Shown here: positions 18,247 to 28,375 of the stretch, piece after piece | Position numbering within the stretch: position 1 is the stretch's first letter | How the letters are laid out: every line of letters begins with the position of its first letter | NCBI GenBank assembly: GCA_032718475.1 | Contig: JAUCBJ010001032.1 | Coordinates: 29,280-93,279, forward strand | DNA length: 64,000 nucleotides | Origin: Nemertoderma westbladi | Taxonomy: Eukaryota > Xenacoelomorpha > Nemertodermatida > Nemertodermatidae | Reading direction: 5' to 3' | Notes under the pieces: model-generated | Database searches by the model: none | The model's input: the letters and a program-made list of their open reading frames with translations, nothing else | What the model was told of the DNA's origin: nothing | Position numbers and translations under genes: made by a program

Positions 18247-18936
18247 TTACATAGTAGGACGTATATATCTTAAAAAGGCATTGGAGTTCCACCTACCCCT
18301 TGATCTAATTTGGGAATCAGATAGTCCCTCTTTTGAGGCTTCAGTGGCTGCCCCAATCCTAAAGCTATGTGACTTGTATACATTGGTGGGGAGGTTATTA
18401 AATTACAGGGTTCTATTTAAGACAGCTATAAACTCGTGTCGAAATACGGGATTACCATTTTGCCAAACAAAAAAGTTACCACTTGTGGAATTAGGGCGCT
18501 GTTGTATGTATAAAATACACAAGCTAGACTAATTGGTGATCAATATTATTGGATAATTCCACACGAGTAGGAGTATATGGTGGCTTCGGGTGTTTGCAAC
18601 GGCGGAAAATTATTTCAAGAGTCTCGTTCGATAATATGACGACATCACCTATTTGTAAATTTGATGTAAGAACTGCCTTGGAGTTCTTGATGGGAAAAAG
18701 CTCTCCTATACACATAAAGGCATAAAATGCAAACAAAAATGCTACTCTAAATAGAACATTAACATAATTATCTACATATTATATTACTGGAATCGCTCTA
18801 ATGAGCCGTGACAGAATTGGTTTGGTAATTGTCATTCTGTCATCTCTGACATTGCCCTTGCCCCCTTTTCCTAGACCAGCTAAACACCTAGTTACCAAAA
18901 AGCTTTTTGTTGGATATGTGACATTCAATATCTTCT
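18247..18936 (-). pseudogene. DIRS copy 1 tyrosine recombinase, C-terminal catalytic part
   Basis: After the LINE-B insertion the frame resumes at TYPTKSFLVTRCLAGLGKG and runs into the catalytic domain. The box-I Arg is lost: this copy reads AFMCIGELF, copy 2 reads AFMRIGELF. The box-II part (HSFRIGAAT, GRW, then the nucleophile Tyr in LRYIR) lies downstream after a one-base gain near 18526. The last codon is TAA at 18247-18249. Inactive. Confidence 0.7.
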
Positions 18937-19126
18937 ACTTTATAGAAGTAAAAGTGTCTGAGTCTGTACTCACAGATATTCCCATTGGCGATATCTCCTT
19001 TGCAGAAGTGAAGGCTGCTGCAAAGAGCATTAAGGATAGGGAGTTGTGGCGGTGCAATTTTGTCGATAAGCCGGCACAACATTCTTAAAAATGCAGCTGC
19101 AATGCAGCATGCCGATCCTAGTAGTA
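18937..19126 (+). mobile_element. Internally deleted LINE-B derivative inserted in the DIRS recombinase gene
   Basis: The first ~93 bp match LINE-B at about 34929-35028. They join directly at gcattaag/gatagggag to LINE-B at about 36476, and then continue to the gatcctagtagta tail. About 1.45 kb is missing from the middle. The same structure at the same site occurs in copy 2 (52511-52700), so it was present before the copies separated. Confidence 0.8.
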
Positions 19127-19129
19127 TGC

Positions 19130-19356
19130 GGCAATGAAATTGCCGACATGTAATTTAAAATGGTCACTCGGGAGTAGCCATTCTTGTCAAGTTTGGCTAT
19201 AAAGCACCCCAATATTACAGTGTCAATTGGAACTGTTACCCTTGTTGAAAACATTTCCAATTGGAAATCCTTGAATCTGTTCCAAATTCTTGAGTACGAT
19301 CTTAAGGTGTCATCTTCCCACGAATTCTCTATCAGTCCTTCGAATCGAAGAAGCAA
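19130..19356 (-). pseudogene. DIRS copy 1 tyrosine recombinase, N-terminal part
   Basis: Encodes the SAM-like core-binding part: SWEDDTLRSYSRIWNRF, then VTILNYMSAISL, where the LINE-B derivative interrupts it. This region grips DNA in tyrosine recombinases. It overlaps the end of the RNase H frame. Confidence 0.65.
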
Positions 19357-19784
19357 TTCGTTGGGAGAAGTTGTTGTGGAATCCGTGTTGGATTAGGGTC
19401 TGAGTTGGGCAATATTTCCTTGAATAATCTTATCTGTAATCGGGAAAGATAATCGCATTCAGTATTACTCACCCCGGAAATATGGTTTGCTCTAAATAAA
19501 AAGTTATTATTCATTGAAATTATTACAATACGTCGAAGTAGAATCATTATATGTGGATCTTTAGAGGCCTTCTTGTTTATAATTGGGACTAAAGCTTCAT
19601 TATCTGTTCTAAAGATAATCCTTTTTCCTGACAACTGATGTCCCCACAACTCCATGGCAATCAGGATTGGAAATAACTCTAATAGAGTTATGTTATTGCA
19701 GGCTTTCCATTTTTGTGGCCACTCGCCAAGGAACCAATGAGTTCTAAAGATACCGCCATATCCTTTTGTTTGCGCTGCGTCCAT
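19332..19784 (-). pseudogene. DIRS copy 1 RNase H domain
   Basis: Contains DAAQTKGYGGIF (first Asp), LLELFPILIAMELW (Glu), FRTDNEAL (Asp) and SGVSNTECDYLSR, the RNase H set used in DIRS and Ty3-like RTs. It is separated from RT by a deletion of about 40 bases near 19856, where copy 2 reads through. Confidence 0.7.
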
Positions 19785-19885
19785 AAAGAACTCAAGAAAA
19801 GAATTAGAAGTCCATGTCTTATTGAGAAAAAATGTGCACCCGTTATAGTATTCAAGTCACGCCTCGCCTAGCCCATCTCTTTATA

Positions 19886-20608
19886 TTAACTTTGTGGGTA
19901 CAAACAATTCACAGAAGAAGATAGGTCAATCAGTCTGCGCAAAAAGGCTCTTCCAGGAATTATGACCTGACAAGCAAAATTTAAAAATCCAATCAATGAT
20001 AAAAGCTCCTTCTTTGTCGCTTTCTTCTTACGTTTGAGCTCCTTTATAAGTAAAGAAGCTTTCTCCAATTTATCAGCTGGTAAACGAGATAACATATTTA
20101 CTGTGTGTAATTCAATTCCTAAAAATGTTATTGTCTGGGATGGCTTTGTAGTTTTCTCAGGTGCTAGAGGGACACCGATACTGTTGCATATGCTGGTAAA
20201 TTTTGTTAATGAATGAAGGCATTCATCTTCAGTGCGTTCTAAAATCAAAAAATCATCCAAAACGTGTACCATGAATATAATAGCTAGCTTATTTTCTGAT
20301 ATCCACTGCATTGCTGTTGATACTTTTTCAAAAATGTTACAGCTTGAACTGGCACCCATTTCTAAGCATCTATCATAGTACCACTTTCCATGCCAGAATA
20401 AGCACATTAGGTGATAGTTGCTTGGATGAATCGGTATTAATCTGAAGGCTGAACAGATGTCAGTTTTTGCCATAAAGCAACCCCTTCCTAACTGAATAAT
20501 CAAGTCTATGGCATCTTGGATAGAGTAGTAGCTACACTTTGAATGTTCCTCGCTTATATTAGAATTAACTGAAAGTTCATTATATGGTGCCGATAAGTCA
20601 TGAATCAT
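19886..20608 (-). pseudogene. DIRS copy 1 reverse transcriptase
   Basis: RT motifs in order: MIHDLSAPYNEL, AKTDICSAFRLIPIHP (catalytic Asp), MGASSSCNIFEK and HVLDDFLIL (the catalytic LDD pair), then the thumb. The upstream frame (20605-20970, ending PIGVRPRR) is shifted by loss of one G near 20634, where copy 2 has ttggg. It copies the element RNA in intact relatives. Confidence 0.8.
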
Positions 20609-20970
20609 CCTAAATTGTGTAGGATCCTTCTTGGACGAACACCTATTGGGTTAACATGGTAGACTTCAAATGGGGGCTCATTAAAGGGGCCTGAAATTCG
20701 GCCCGCCTCAAATTCCTTTGACAGTTTTAGATCAACAACCTCAGGCTGTCTCTGTGCAGTTAATGAGTTTTTTGAAAAGGTAGATATATTAGGTACCTGA
20801 TACTCCAATGTAAACCCGGAAGTAAATCCCCTACTTAAGTAATCTAGCTTAAATGGATCATATCCAAGCAACAACTCATGGAAAACATCCCAGTTAATTG
20901 GTGTTGGTAAATCTTGGTGTTGGGAGGAGGCTGTTGTAACCGAAATTCCGGCGGTTGTTGAAGTTACCAT
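20605..20970 (-). pseudogene. DIRS copy 1 RT N-terminal extension
   Basis: Encodes the segment before RT motif 1 (LPTPINWDVFHELLLGY, EFEAGRISGPFNEPPF, YHVNPIGV). It overlaps the Gag-like frame in a different register, so RT is probably made by frameshift or reinitiation in intact elements. It ends early because of the one-base loss noted for the RT. Confidence 0.65.
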
Positions 20971-22177
20971 GTGAATTGTTGTAACTGTAACTGTTTGGTT
21001 GTTGAAAGCGGCGGTCTTGCCATGGTTGCATCCGATCCATTCCTCTGAAAGAGGAAGGGCCGCGTTGTCCTCGAAATGAACCGGATGACCGAAAGGGCGG
21101 TACTGATTTACCTGTCTGTAATTGATTGGCTCCCGGCTGGGGACACTTAATTAACCGATGAGTTCTCCCACAATTAGGGCATACATGATGGAACATGCAA
21201 AGGACACCCGTGCATTTATCACCCTTATGATAAGAGAAGCAGTATCCTTGTGGTACTGACAAATCCTGAACTTTCCTAGTCATTGCTACCAAAGCTAATT
21301 CCTGCAAAGGAATTCCCCAGCTGTATAGACTAGCATTATTTTGTTTCAATTGGCGGAATCTTTCATCATAATACATCCAAGAACCACCAGTATCCTTTAT
21401 GTCCTTCAGTATGAATGCATATTTTCGTAGCTGTTTCGATTCTCCTGGGAATTTATCTTCATATATTGTAGAAAAAATATTCCATGCCAAAAGCCATTTC
21501 TCAAATGATGTAACATCATCTATACTGGAATCAACTTCATAAAAAAGCCGTGGTTGTGCTGGATCAGACGTTTCTGGTGCCAATGTTATAGGGAATTTCG
21601 ATTTATTTCTAGGAAAGGAGGGATTTTTAAGCAATATTGAAAGATCAATATATTTATTTGCCCAAATCTTGTCCTTAACCTCGATGGGTACAAGGGCATC
21701 TACGCCAATGAATTGCTCACCTGCTATACTCCTCTGTAGTTGCTGTTCCATGCCAGAAACTCCACCAGCAAACATAGATGACGAAATACCACCTTGAACC
21801 ATGTTAGAGCAGGTTTGATTGCTTCCGCTAGACATCCCACTAAAAAACTGTTGATCAGGTGAAGGTTGTGAATCATATAAACCAAGTAATGGATGAGACA
21901 TAGTGGTATTATCAGTAGTAAACTTGTGACCCGTTGCGTTTGGGATTGTGTTCATTAAGTTGGAGGAAACGGAAGTCCCTGCAGTGACAGCTGTTGATGT
22001 GTCTGTCATGCTTGTAATACTCGAAGTAGATACTATAGGCCTGATGACTATAGGTGACTCGACTTGCTCGGAAATAATCGCTGGTGGTTTGCGCACATGT
22101 TTGTTGCTTCTTGTATTCATTACCTGTACTCCTCTAACTGTTTTATCTGCCGCACGTTTCAGCATATTGTATACCAC
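20894..22177 (-). CDS. DIRS copy 1 Gag-like protein with Cys/His zinc motif
   Basis: An open 427-residue frame. The N-terminus is basic and Ser/Thr-rich. Residues ~180-300 contain a globular region (FPITLAPETSDPAQPRLFYEV, WLLAWNIFSTIYEDKFPG). Near residue 330 a CFSYHKGDKCTGVLCMFHH / CPNCGRTHRLIKC cluster is typical of DIRS Gag. The tail is Gly/Arg/Asn-rich. The predicted role is RNA binding and particle assembly. It is undamaged here, unlike copy 2 (61020-62005). Confidence 0.7.
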   Translation of the reverse strand: MVYNMLKRAADKTVRGVQVMNTRSNKHVRKPPAIISEQVESPIVIRPIVSTSSITSMTDTSTAVTAGTSVSSNLMNTIPNATGHKFTTDNTTMSHPLLGLYDSQPSPDQQFFSGMSSGSNQTCSNMVQGGISSSMFAGGVSGMEQQLQRSIAGEQFIGVDALVPIEVKDKIWANKYIDLSILLKNPSFPRNKSKFPITLAPETSDPAQPRLFYEVDSSIDDVTSFEKWLLAWNIFSTIYEDKFPGESKQLRKYAFILKDIKDTGGSWMYYDERFRQLKQNNASLYSWGIPLQELALVAMTRKVQDLSVPQGYCFSYHKGDKCTGVLCMFHHVCPNCGRTHRLIKCPQPGANQLQTGKSVPPFRSSGSFRGQRGPSSFRGMDRMQPWQDRRFQQPNSYSYNNSHGNFNNRRNFGYNSLLPTPRFTNTN

Positions 22178-22190
22178 TTATGAATTTTGA

Positions 22191-22569
22191 ACAATTTAAA
22201 TCAAACATAAAATTATAGAAATATATTATACATGGTAGTGTACCTATCTAAATTAGTGGCTGTCTGGTTGTATGTATGACAAGATAAGCCAGTAAGCAGT
22301 TTTAGGTGTATACTGTATATGCATATATCTTACTAAATCTCAGACAATATCAGATGTTTGATTTTATTTTGCTGTTGTATATATTACATTATATACCGGT
22401 ACTGTCATACTTTTAAAATTGTTTAATGGTGGCCATTATGGTGGTTTTGTATGTCATTATTAAGTCAACTATACTGCTATAAGTCGTATCTTCGATATAT
22501 TGTAGCCTGTAGGCTATTTTATAATCAATCATATAAATCATATATATATATATAATAATAATAATCAAT
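22191..22569. other. AT-rich flank
   Basis: No gene seen. Contains an atatatata stretch near 22538. Copy 2 lacks 21990-22560 through a deletion. Confidence 0.4.
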
Positions 22570-23590
22570 AATATATATAAGTTAGCGGCCAGTCTGGTTG
22601 TATAATGTGTGCATTTCTGACATTCTGAAGACACCAGATCTTCCAATTACTATAATTTGCCGCATGTCTGGTTATTTTTGTCTTCCTGAAAGTCCAGGTG
22701 ACACCAGAGCTTAGAATATATAATAATATAATTATAACACATATCAGCATATTGCTGTATTGTATAATAATATCTGAATCTCAAAATTAGCAGCAAGTCT
22801 AGTTACATGTTGTGCATGTTAGATGCATGTTGTGATGTTATATGAAATCGAAATGTCTTCCTGAAAAATCAGGTGACGCCACAACCATAACCTCAAAAAT
22901 ATTACTACTAGCGGCAAGTCTGAAAATTAATTTCTTCCTGAAATTCAGGTGGGACCAGATCCTCGTATTATGTATCAGTGTTATTGTGTACGTATCAGGA
23001 CGAAGTGCACACACTGTTACATTGCCCAATATCACTACCAATACGCAGACATTACCCACAGTTAAATATGCAAAATATAAGTATCTTTTTCAATGGTAAT
23101 ATGGATAATATTGAACAATTGTGTAGGTATATAGAGTCAGTAATGTCTGTATATTAAGCTGTTTTTGTATACGAGGTTCAAAAATTATTCGATTGATAGC
23201 ATCAATACATTAGTATTAGTAATGAGGCATTAGTAATGTGTCAATTAAAATAATCTTGTGCTAATTATATTTAAATGTTTATTTTATTAAATTACAGTAG
23301 GAATTATTATTTTGATGATTATGTATAACATGTATATTATTAATTAATATCAGGACGTAAAGTGGTGTTGTGCTGGTTAATAATTGTTTATCTCATTTAT
23401 ATACAATCTAACTTTATGTCAATAAACTAACTAACTAACTATATGATAGATCTAGTATCTATCCACTATCTGCTATCTAGCTATTGGCGCCCATCGGGCC
23501 TAGTGTAGTAGTGAAATCGAAATATGTAGTTTTGTGATATGAGTCGGCCATTACCAGTACGTTCCTCCTGAAAGTTAGCCAGCACTGAAT
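22570..23590. repeat. Divergent tandem repeats with cctgaaa-tcagg hairpins
   Basis: Four or more units of roughly 110-130 bp share agcggcaagtctggtta, a cttcctgaaa...tcaggtg hairpin (for example cctgaaaaatcagg near 22860) and a caccagatc word. One outlying unit is near 23460-23590. Part is kept in copy 2 (62040-62430). Not coding; short ORFs here are incidental. Confidence 0.6.
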
Positions 23591-23599
23591 GTTGAAAAC

Positions 23600-26060
23600 C
23601 TAAGTGCAGGTATTCAAAGTAGGTCGTGATGAATACCGGTATATAATGTGCTATATTTCTGGATTGTAATGTTATAACTGTATAATACTGTAATAGGCCC
23701 ATGTTAATAATATGTGAAATAGCTTTAGACCTATGTCTGATAGGCTTATCTGTATGACAGTACCGGTCCTGCTGTATTGTGCCATTACTGCATTAGGCCT
23801 ATGTATTTGTTTAATGGCTGATGACAGCAATGGCGCAATCAGACAATGTAATGCAATGCATTTGTGTTTTCGGAACAATACATTAATAGTAAATGATATG
23901 TAATATAGAAATGTCATTATAGGGCCTACACTGCACACTGATACATATATACCGGTATTTCCTAATTTTATTTTGATAGGCCTAATTTGATAGGGTAGGC
24001 TAACACAGTAGGGCTAATATTGTAATAGCGTACTGTGATCTACAGTCCTATAGGAGGCCTATTTGTCAGCCTGTATACCCCTGTTAGTCTGTAGCCTGTA
24101 CTGCTGTATCCCATCAGCCTAGACATGGTATATACCTGTAGTAGGTAGTAGGCCACAGGCCACAGCCGAATCCTGGTATCACCGTATCCTAATTGAATTT
24201 TTTCAGTTCGTACTAAGATAAGACTTAAGATAAGAAACAACTAAATTTTGTATTTTGTAATAGACCAAAACATAAGTTGGCGGATTAAACATGAAATAAA
24301 ATATTAACATCCTTTAAAAATCAAATGAGCCGAATGACACACTTTTAGTAAATAGTCTACTTACTATAATGTGATATTAACACAAAGAAATCAGCTGATT
24401 CAGTTACACAAAGAGATTCGAGGGCGCCACCAAGTGGTGTATTGTGTACGGTACTGTATATGTTATACATTTTTAACACCACTTGGTCAGTATATAAATT
24501 GAAATATGCCCGTCTTAAAATATATTGGCTCAAATGATATTTTCGCACAATATTATATATTTTGTAAATTCTTTTTGTTTGAGTGGAGTGTTGTTAATAG
24601 AGCCAATGAAATGTGATTTATTTAATTTATTAGAAACTATCATAATTTCTGTTTTTTTTTAATTTGAGCGACAATCGTTTAATAGTTAACCATTCGTCCA
24701 GCTCGCCATGGTGGTATTGGGATGCGGGACCCCACAAAGCGGCAAGATCCAGTGCGTGCAGCGTCCCAGGAGGGAATGGCAGTAGTTCGTGATGTGATAC
24801 GGTCTGGACAAACGCCCAGGTGCACCATAATTCCAAACTGCAAACAGTACTCTCTGAAAGACGCAAGACCCAGGATGCGGCATATATAGCTAATCAGGAG
24901 GTGTCATTAGCATTGCTACCAGCCAATCAACGTCGAACGTGACTCGCGCAGTCCTCAATAAGACTGGGGACAATTGCCTACCCAACACAGTGTCCCTGAT
25001 GCCACCAACCTCCTTCCAGATGAGTTTTAGGATAACCTGGCACTCTGTTATGGTCTCGTCCCACTGGGTCTTCCAGTGAAATGTGAGGGTTGTGCAGCCA
25101 CCCTCACACCCTGTCAGTTCTCCACCACCCATGCATTGAGCTGCAAGTACGGTGGCTTAATAATAAAACACATGTGAGGTGTTTAGAGACCTCCTGGGAT
25201 CAGCGTTCAGGACATCAAGCGTGGAGTGGGAGGTGACCCTATCCCATGGTTATTTGGATGGAGAAGGTCGGGAGGTATGGATGGTGTGGGCGGATTTGAT
25301 TGCTCGGGGGGGTCTGGGCTAACCAGAGAGTGGAGTTGTTTGATATCACGGTTATAAACGCCTAATGCCACCTCTTACTTCCAGGCCAACCATTCTACCG
25401 AGTTTGTCCTGGAGCAACGTAGTCAGCTGAAGAAGCTGCACTACCAAGCATGCGTCTGCGAGGACAGGATGATGGCGTTTACACCCATGGTTGGCACCAC
25501 CGATGATGTCTGGTGCAATTAAGCCCAGATAATAATCAGCCATCTCGCTGAGACACTCGTGGCTCATCAGGATGGTATGCAGGAAAGGGGACTCGCATGC
25601 GCACTCGTATCCTGGGGGTGTGTGTCGGCGACTTCAGCTCCAACTCCAAGCTCCAACTTCAGGTCCAACTCCCTCTGCCTCCATGGTGGCTGTTGGTCAT
25701 GGCGGGCCCTGGGTTTCGGCGATGGGGCGGGTTTGCATGGGGTCGGGCTGGCAGACGACTACTACGAACTTTATTTTATAATTCTTTTATAATTATCATC
25801 AATAGGCCTAATTAAAAAAATTATATCTCCTTACAGCTAGTTTTTTCTATTTTTTATAAATGTTATAGAACACGTGTTAGCTATAAATTTTGATAAATAT
25901 TTTTGTTCTAGAACACATTTTATTCTAGAAAATTTTTTTGGAAAAAATACCATCCTACTGTTAGAAGGTAAAATATTTGTTCTAGAAAAAAACATACATT
26001 ATCTGTATCCAGACAATTTGTACCTGGACAATTCCTACCCGGACAATTCCTACCCAGACA
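23600..26060. other. Unassigned stretch; no gene recognised
   Basis: AT-rich up to about 24660 with many TAGGCCTA-like words. From 24660 to 25780 GC rises and minus-strand frames of 60-80 residues appear (24890-25132, 25352-25567), but I could not match them to a family; they may be TE relics. Three TTCTAGAA words lie at 25906, 25923 and 25980. Absent from copy 2. Confidence 0.4.
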
Positions 26061-26135
26061 ATTCGTACCCATCACAATAAAATTTCGGGTACGAATTGTC
26101 CGTTTATGAATTGTCTGGGTACGAATTGTCTTAAT
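26022..26135. repeat. Direct and inverted copies of acccagacaattcgtaccc
   Basis: Four direct copies of a 14-bp (t)acc(c)ggacaattcc unit run from about 26022 to 26070. They are followed by three inverted copies (gggtacgaattgtc) up to about 26135, giving a foldback with a short spacer. Only the last inverted half is left in copy 2 (about 62546). Confidence 0.65.
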
Positions 26136-26169
26136 CCTTGGGGAGGTATCCAGGTTACACAGATTGTCA

Positions 26170-26760
26170 GTAAAGGAGAAGGGAGCTTCAGCATGGCTGG
26201 TAATGCTTCCAATAGCTTCCAATATTCTCTACACAAAACTGCTTTCAGTGACAGTACGTTCCTACGCTTGGTTAGAGCCCCACCGCGCCTGCCATCAACG
26301 TGTATTTCTGGGTCATCTTTTACCATCTCACATTCTCTTCACTGTCCAGTGCAAGGTTTTCCAATACTTCGGCATAACGAAGTCAGGGACCTGCTCGGCG
26401 ATTTCCTAGTGGAAGTCTCCCACGATGTCCAAATCGAGCCACACATGCAGCCCCTTGATGGGGAGCAGTTCAGGTTAAAGCTATATTATAGATGCTGAGG
26501 CACATCTGGATGTGTCAGCATCCGGGATATGGGGTTTCACGTTCAAGAAAATCTACATGGATATGAAGGTGTTCAACCCTCTTTATCCCTCCATCCCGTG
26601 ATCAATCCAATCAGCATACCGTAAGCATGAGGCGGAGATACGGTGTAGAGACGAGGAGTGGCTGAATCTCATCCAGCAGTCCGGGTTTTGCTGATTTATT
26701 GTCAAAGCTACCAACGTATACAACGGATTCATACGAACCGAACGGTTTCGCCTTACAGGA
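26170..26760 (+). pseudogene. Relic of an invertebrate RT-associated ORF, C-terminal part (RHNEVRDL type), copy 1
   Basis: Frames in succession read EKGASAWLVMLPI, then FTISHSLHCPVQGFPILRHN and EVRDLLGDFLVEVSHDV, and later VFNPLYPS and YRKHEAEIR. From memory this is the C-terminal region of a repetitive ORF family common in marine invertebrate genomes, which carries an RT upstream (EKGAS..WL ... GGFPxxRHNEIRDL). At least three frame changes and stops make it a pseudogene, and the RT part is absent. Present again at 62595-63200. Confidence 0.55.
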
Positions 26761-26838
26761 GGCACAGAGTATGTGCTTATGTGGGAGTAGGACTTATAGG
26801 ACCAAGGTGTTGCAACCTTTTGCAGAGACAAGGCACAC

Positions 26839-26859
26839 AGCGCCTTCGGCGCTGTGCGG
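26839..26859. repeat. Perfect 9-bp-stem hairpin (cacagcgcc ttc ggcgctgtg)
   Basis: A GC-rich hairpin just after the RT-associated relic, followed by an AT-rich run. Copy 2 has one mismatch in the stem (cacagcgac). It could be a 3' terminal hairpin of the element. Confidence 0.6.
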
Positions 26860-26889
26860 AGGCTGCAATTTAATTTTCTCTTTTTTTTT

Positions 26890-28320
26890 GTCTCAATATA
26901 TATTGTTATAAATTATAAAAACAAATTACAATGTCACCCTATTGTTTATTGTTTTTTGTTTTCTTGTGAAAGTAACTCATTCCTGTATAACTAAGTCAAC
27001 ACATACTGTACCTAGGTTCCCATTCCATCTTTTAGAAGTGTGCTTCACAAAGCAAAGAAAGATTTAGTTCCTATCAAAGAGAATATTATGTCACAACAGC
27101 GCCAGGTTCTCTAAGAAAAATAAAAAAGGTAAATTAATCAAAGCAAAAGTCTACCTAGGCAAATGGAACAAAATGATATCCAAGGTAATAATGATGCAAA
27201 TATAACTCTTCTCCTAAAACTCCCCTAAGTCATCTGATAAATAAATATTTATATACACTATAGAAATAGAATACTGTCCCTAGAAATATTATTATTTTAG
27301 AGTTTTGTGTAATTATGGCAACACTGTTTGGGGACATTGCATTAAATGCTGCAACCAAGTCGTCTAATAAGATCTACCAGGCTTTCATCCTCGACTTGTC
27401 GATAATTTTATGAAACAGATTGGAAGACTGAAAATTGAGAGACATGAAAACACTACGTTTAGAAGCTAACTATCACTAGTTCCTCGCGACATATATTATT
27501 TCATAAATATAATGTGAGTAATATTACAATAGCGCATCATATACCAATATATCGGTAAGCACTCTAGTACCGCCACTACATAAGTTTGTTGCTTCATAGA
27601 ATTGCTCTAAGTCACAGAGATTAAATCCTTGGATTTATAATTTACGATTATTAAATAACTCTGACATCTGCCACGCGATCACGTTTCCTACAGTTATACA
27701 GCACATTTCAGCACTTATAGACTCACACATGTCTTTTCTACAACAGTACAGTATGACAGTATGTACAAATTACATAGAGTTGGTCTGTCCAACACCCTCC
27801 ACTTGTCTTTATGTAGTATTATTGCCCGTACCGTATGTAACAGTTAACTCGTTCAACACACTCACTTGAGTCTGTTAGTTTTTGTGGAAAGCTTTTAATT
27901 TTTTTTACAAGAAAGTTTCTCTGAATTTGGAAATACTATCGGCATTAATATAATTTGCCTTATTTCATGTAATTACATTGAAAAAAGTCTTAAAATATAT
28001 TGAAGGGAAAAAATGATACCAGCCAGTTACTGTAGGTCCTTCCCGTCTGTCTGCTGTTCCTGAGGGTGACGGTAGGCCTACTACCACCTCTTGGATTCTT
28101 GCCGCCCTATGTATTTTCTAACGATCAACACATGGGTTTTCTTAACTAAGACTAAAGCTAAATGCTACTAAATATAGAATACAAAAGAAAAATCGCCAAA
28201 AATTATTGCATAAGAAGGTAGATTGAATGTAGACCTAGTCTACCTTCGTTACAAATCGTATCAATATATAATATATATTATTGTGGGAAGAATGAAATTC
28301 TGATACAAAATTCTGCAAAA
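26890..28320. other. AT-rich stretch, no gene seen; contains the duplication end at 27229
   Basis: Homology with copy 2 ends at cccctaagt (27229 / 63659). Beyond it I find no ORF of note, RNA gene or repeat. Confidence 0.5.
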
Positions 28321-28375
28321 AGCAAACAGTCGGAAAGAAGAAAAAAGTAGGCCAAAGCCGGAGGCGATCCTAAGT
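28321..28375 (-). mobile_element. tRNA-SINE tail fragment
   Basis: agcaaacagtcgg...gccaaagccggaggcgatcctaag matches the SINE interior at about 16700-16735 (aaacactcggccgaagccggaggtgacccgaag). It runs directly into the minisatellite. Confidence 0.6.

Larger units (their letters stand above)
18247..22190 (-). mobile_element. DIRS-type tyrosine-recombinase retrotransposon, copy 1
   Basis: On the minus strand the order is Gag-like protein, RT, RNase H, tyrosine recombinase, which defines DIRS-like elements. These integrate by site-specific recombination instead of a DDE integrase. The element is broken by frameshifts and by a LINE-B derivative at 18937-19126. A second copy is 51831-62030. Terminal and internal complementary repeats were not resolved. 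Confidence 0.85.

Noticed and set aside
22565-22750. 61-codon minus-strand ORF with a hydrophobic start, present in both copies
   Set aside because: Falls in the divergent tandem hairpin repeats and has no Cys pattern, splice context or motif beyond the repeat unit.
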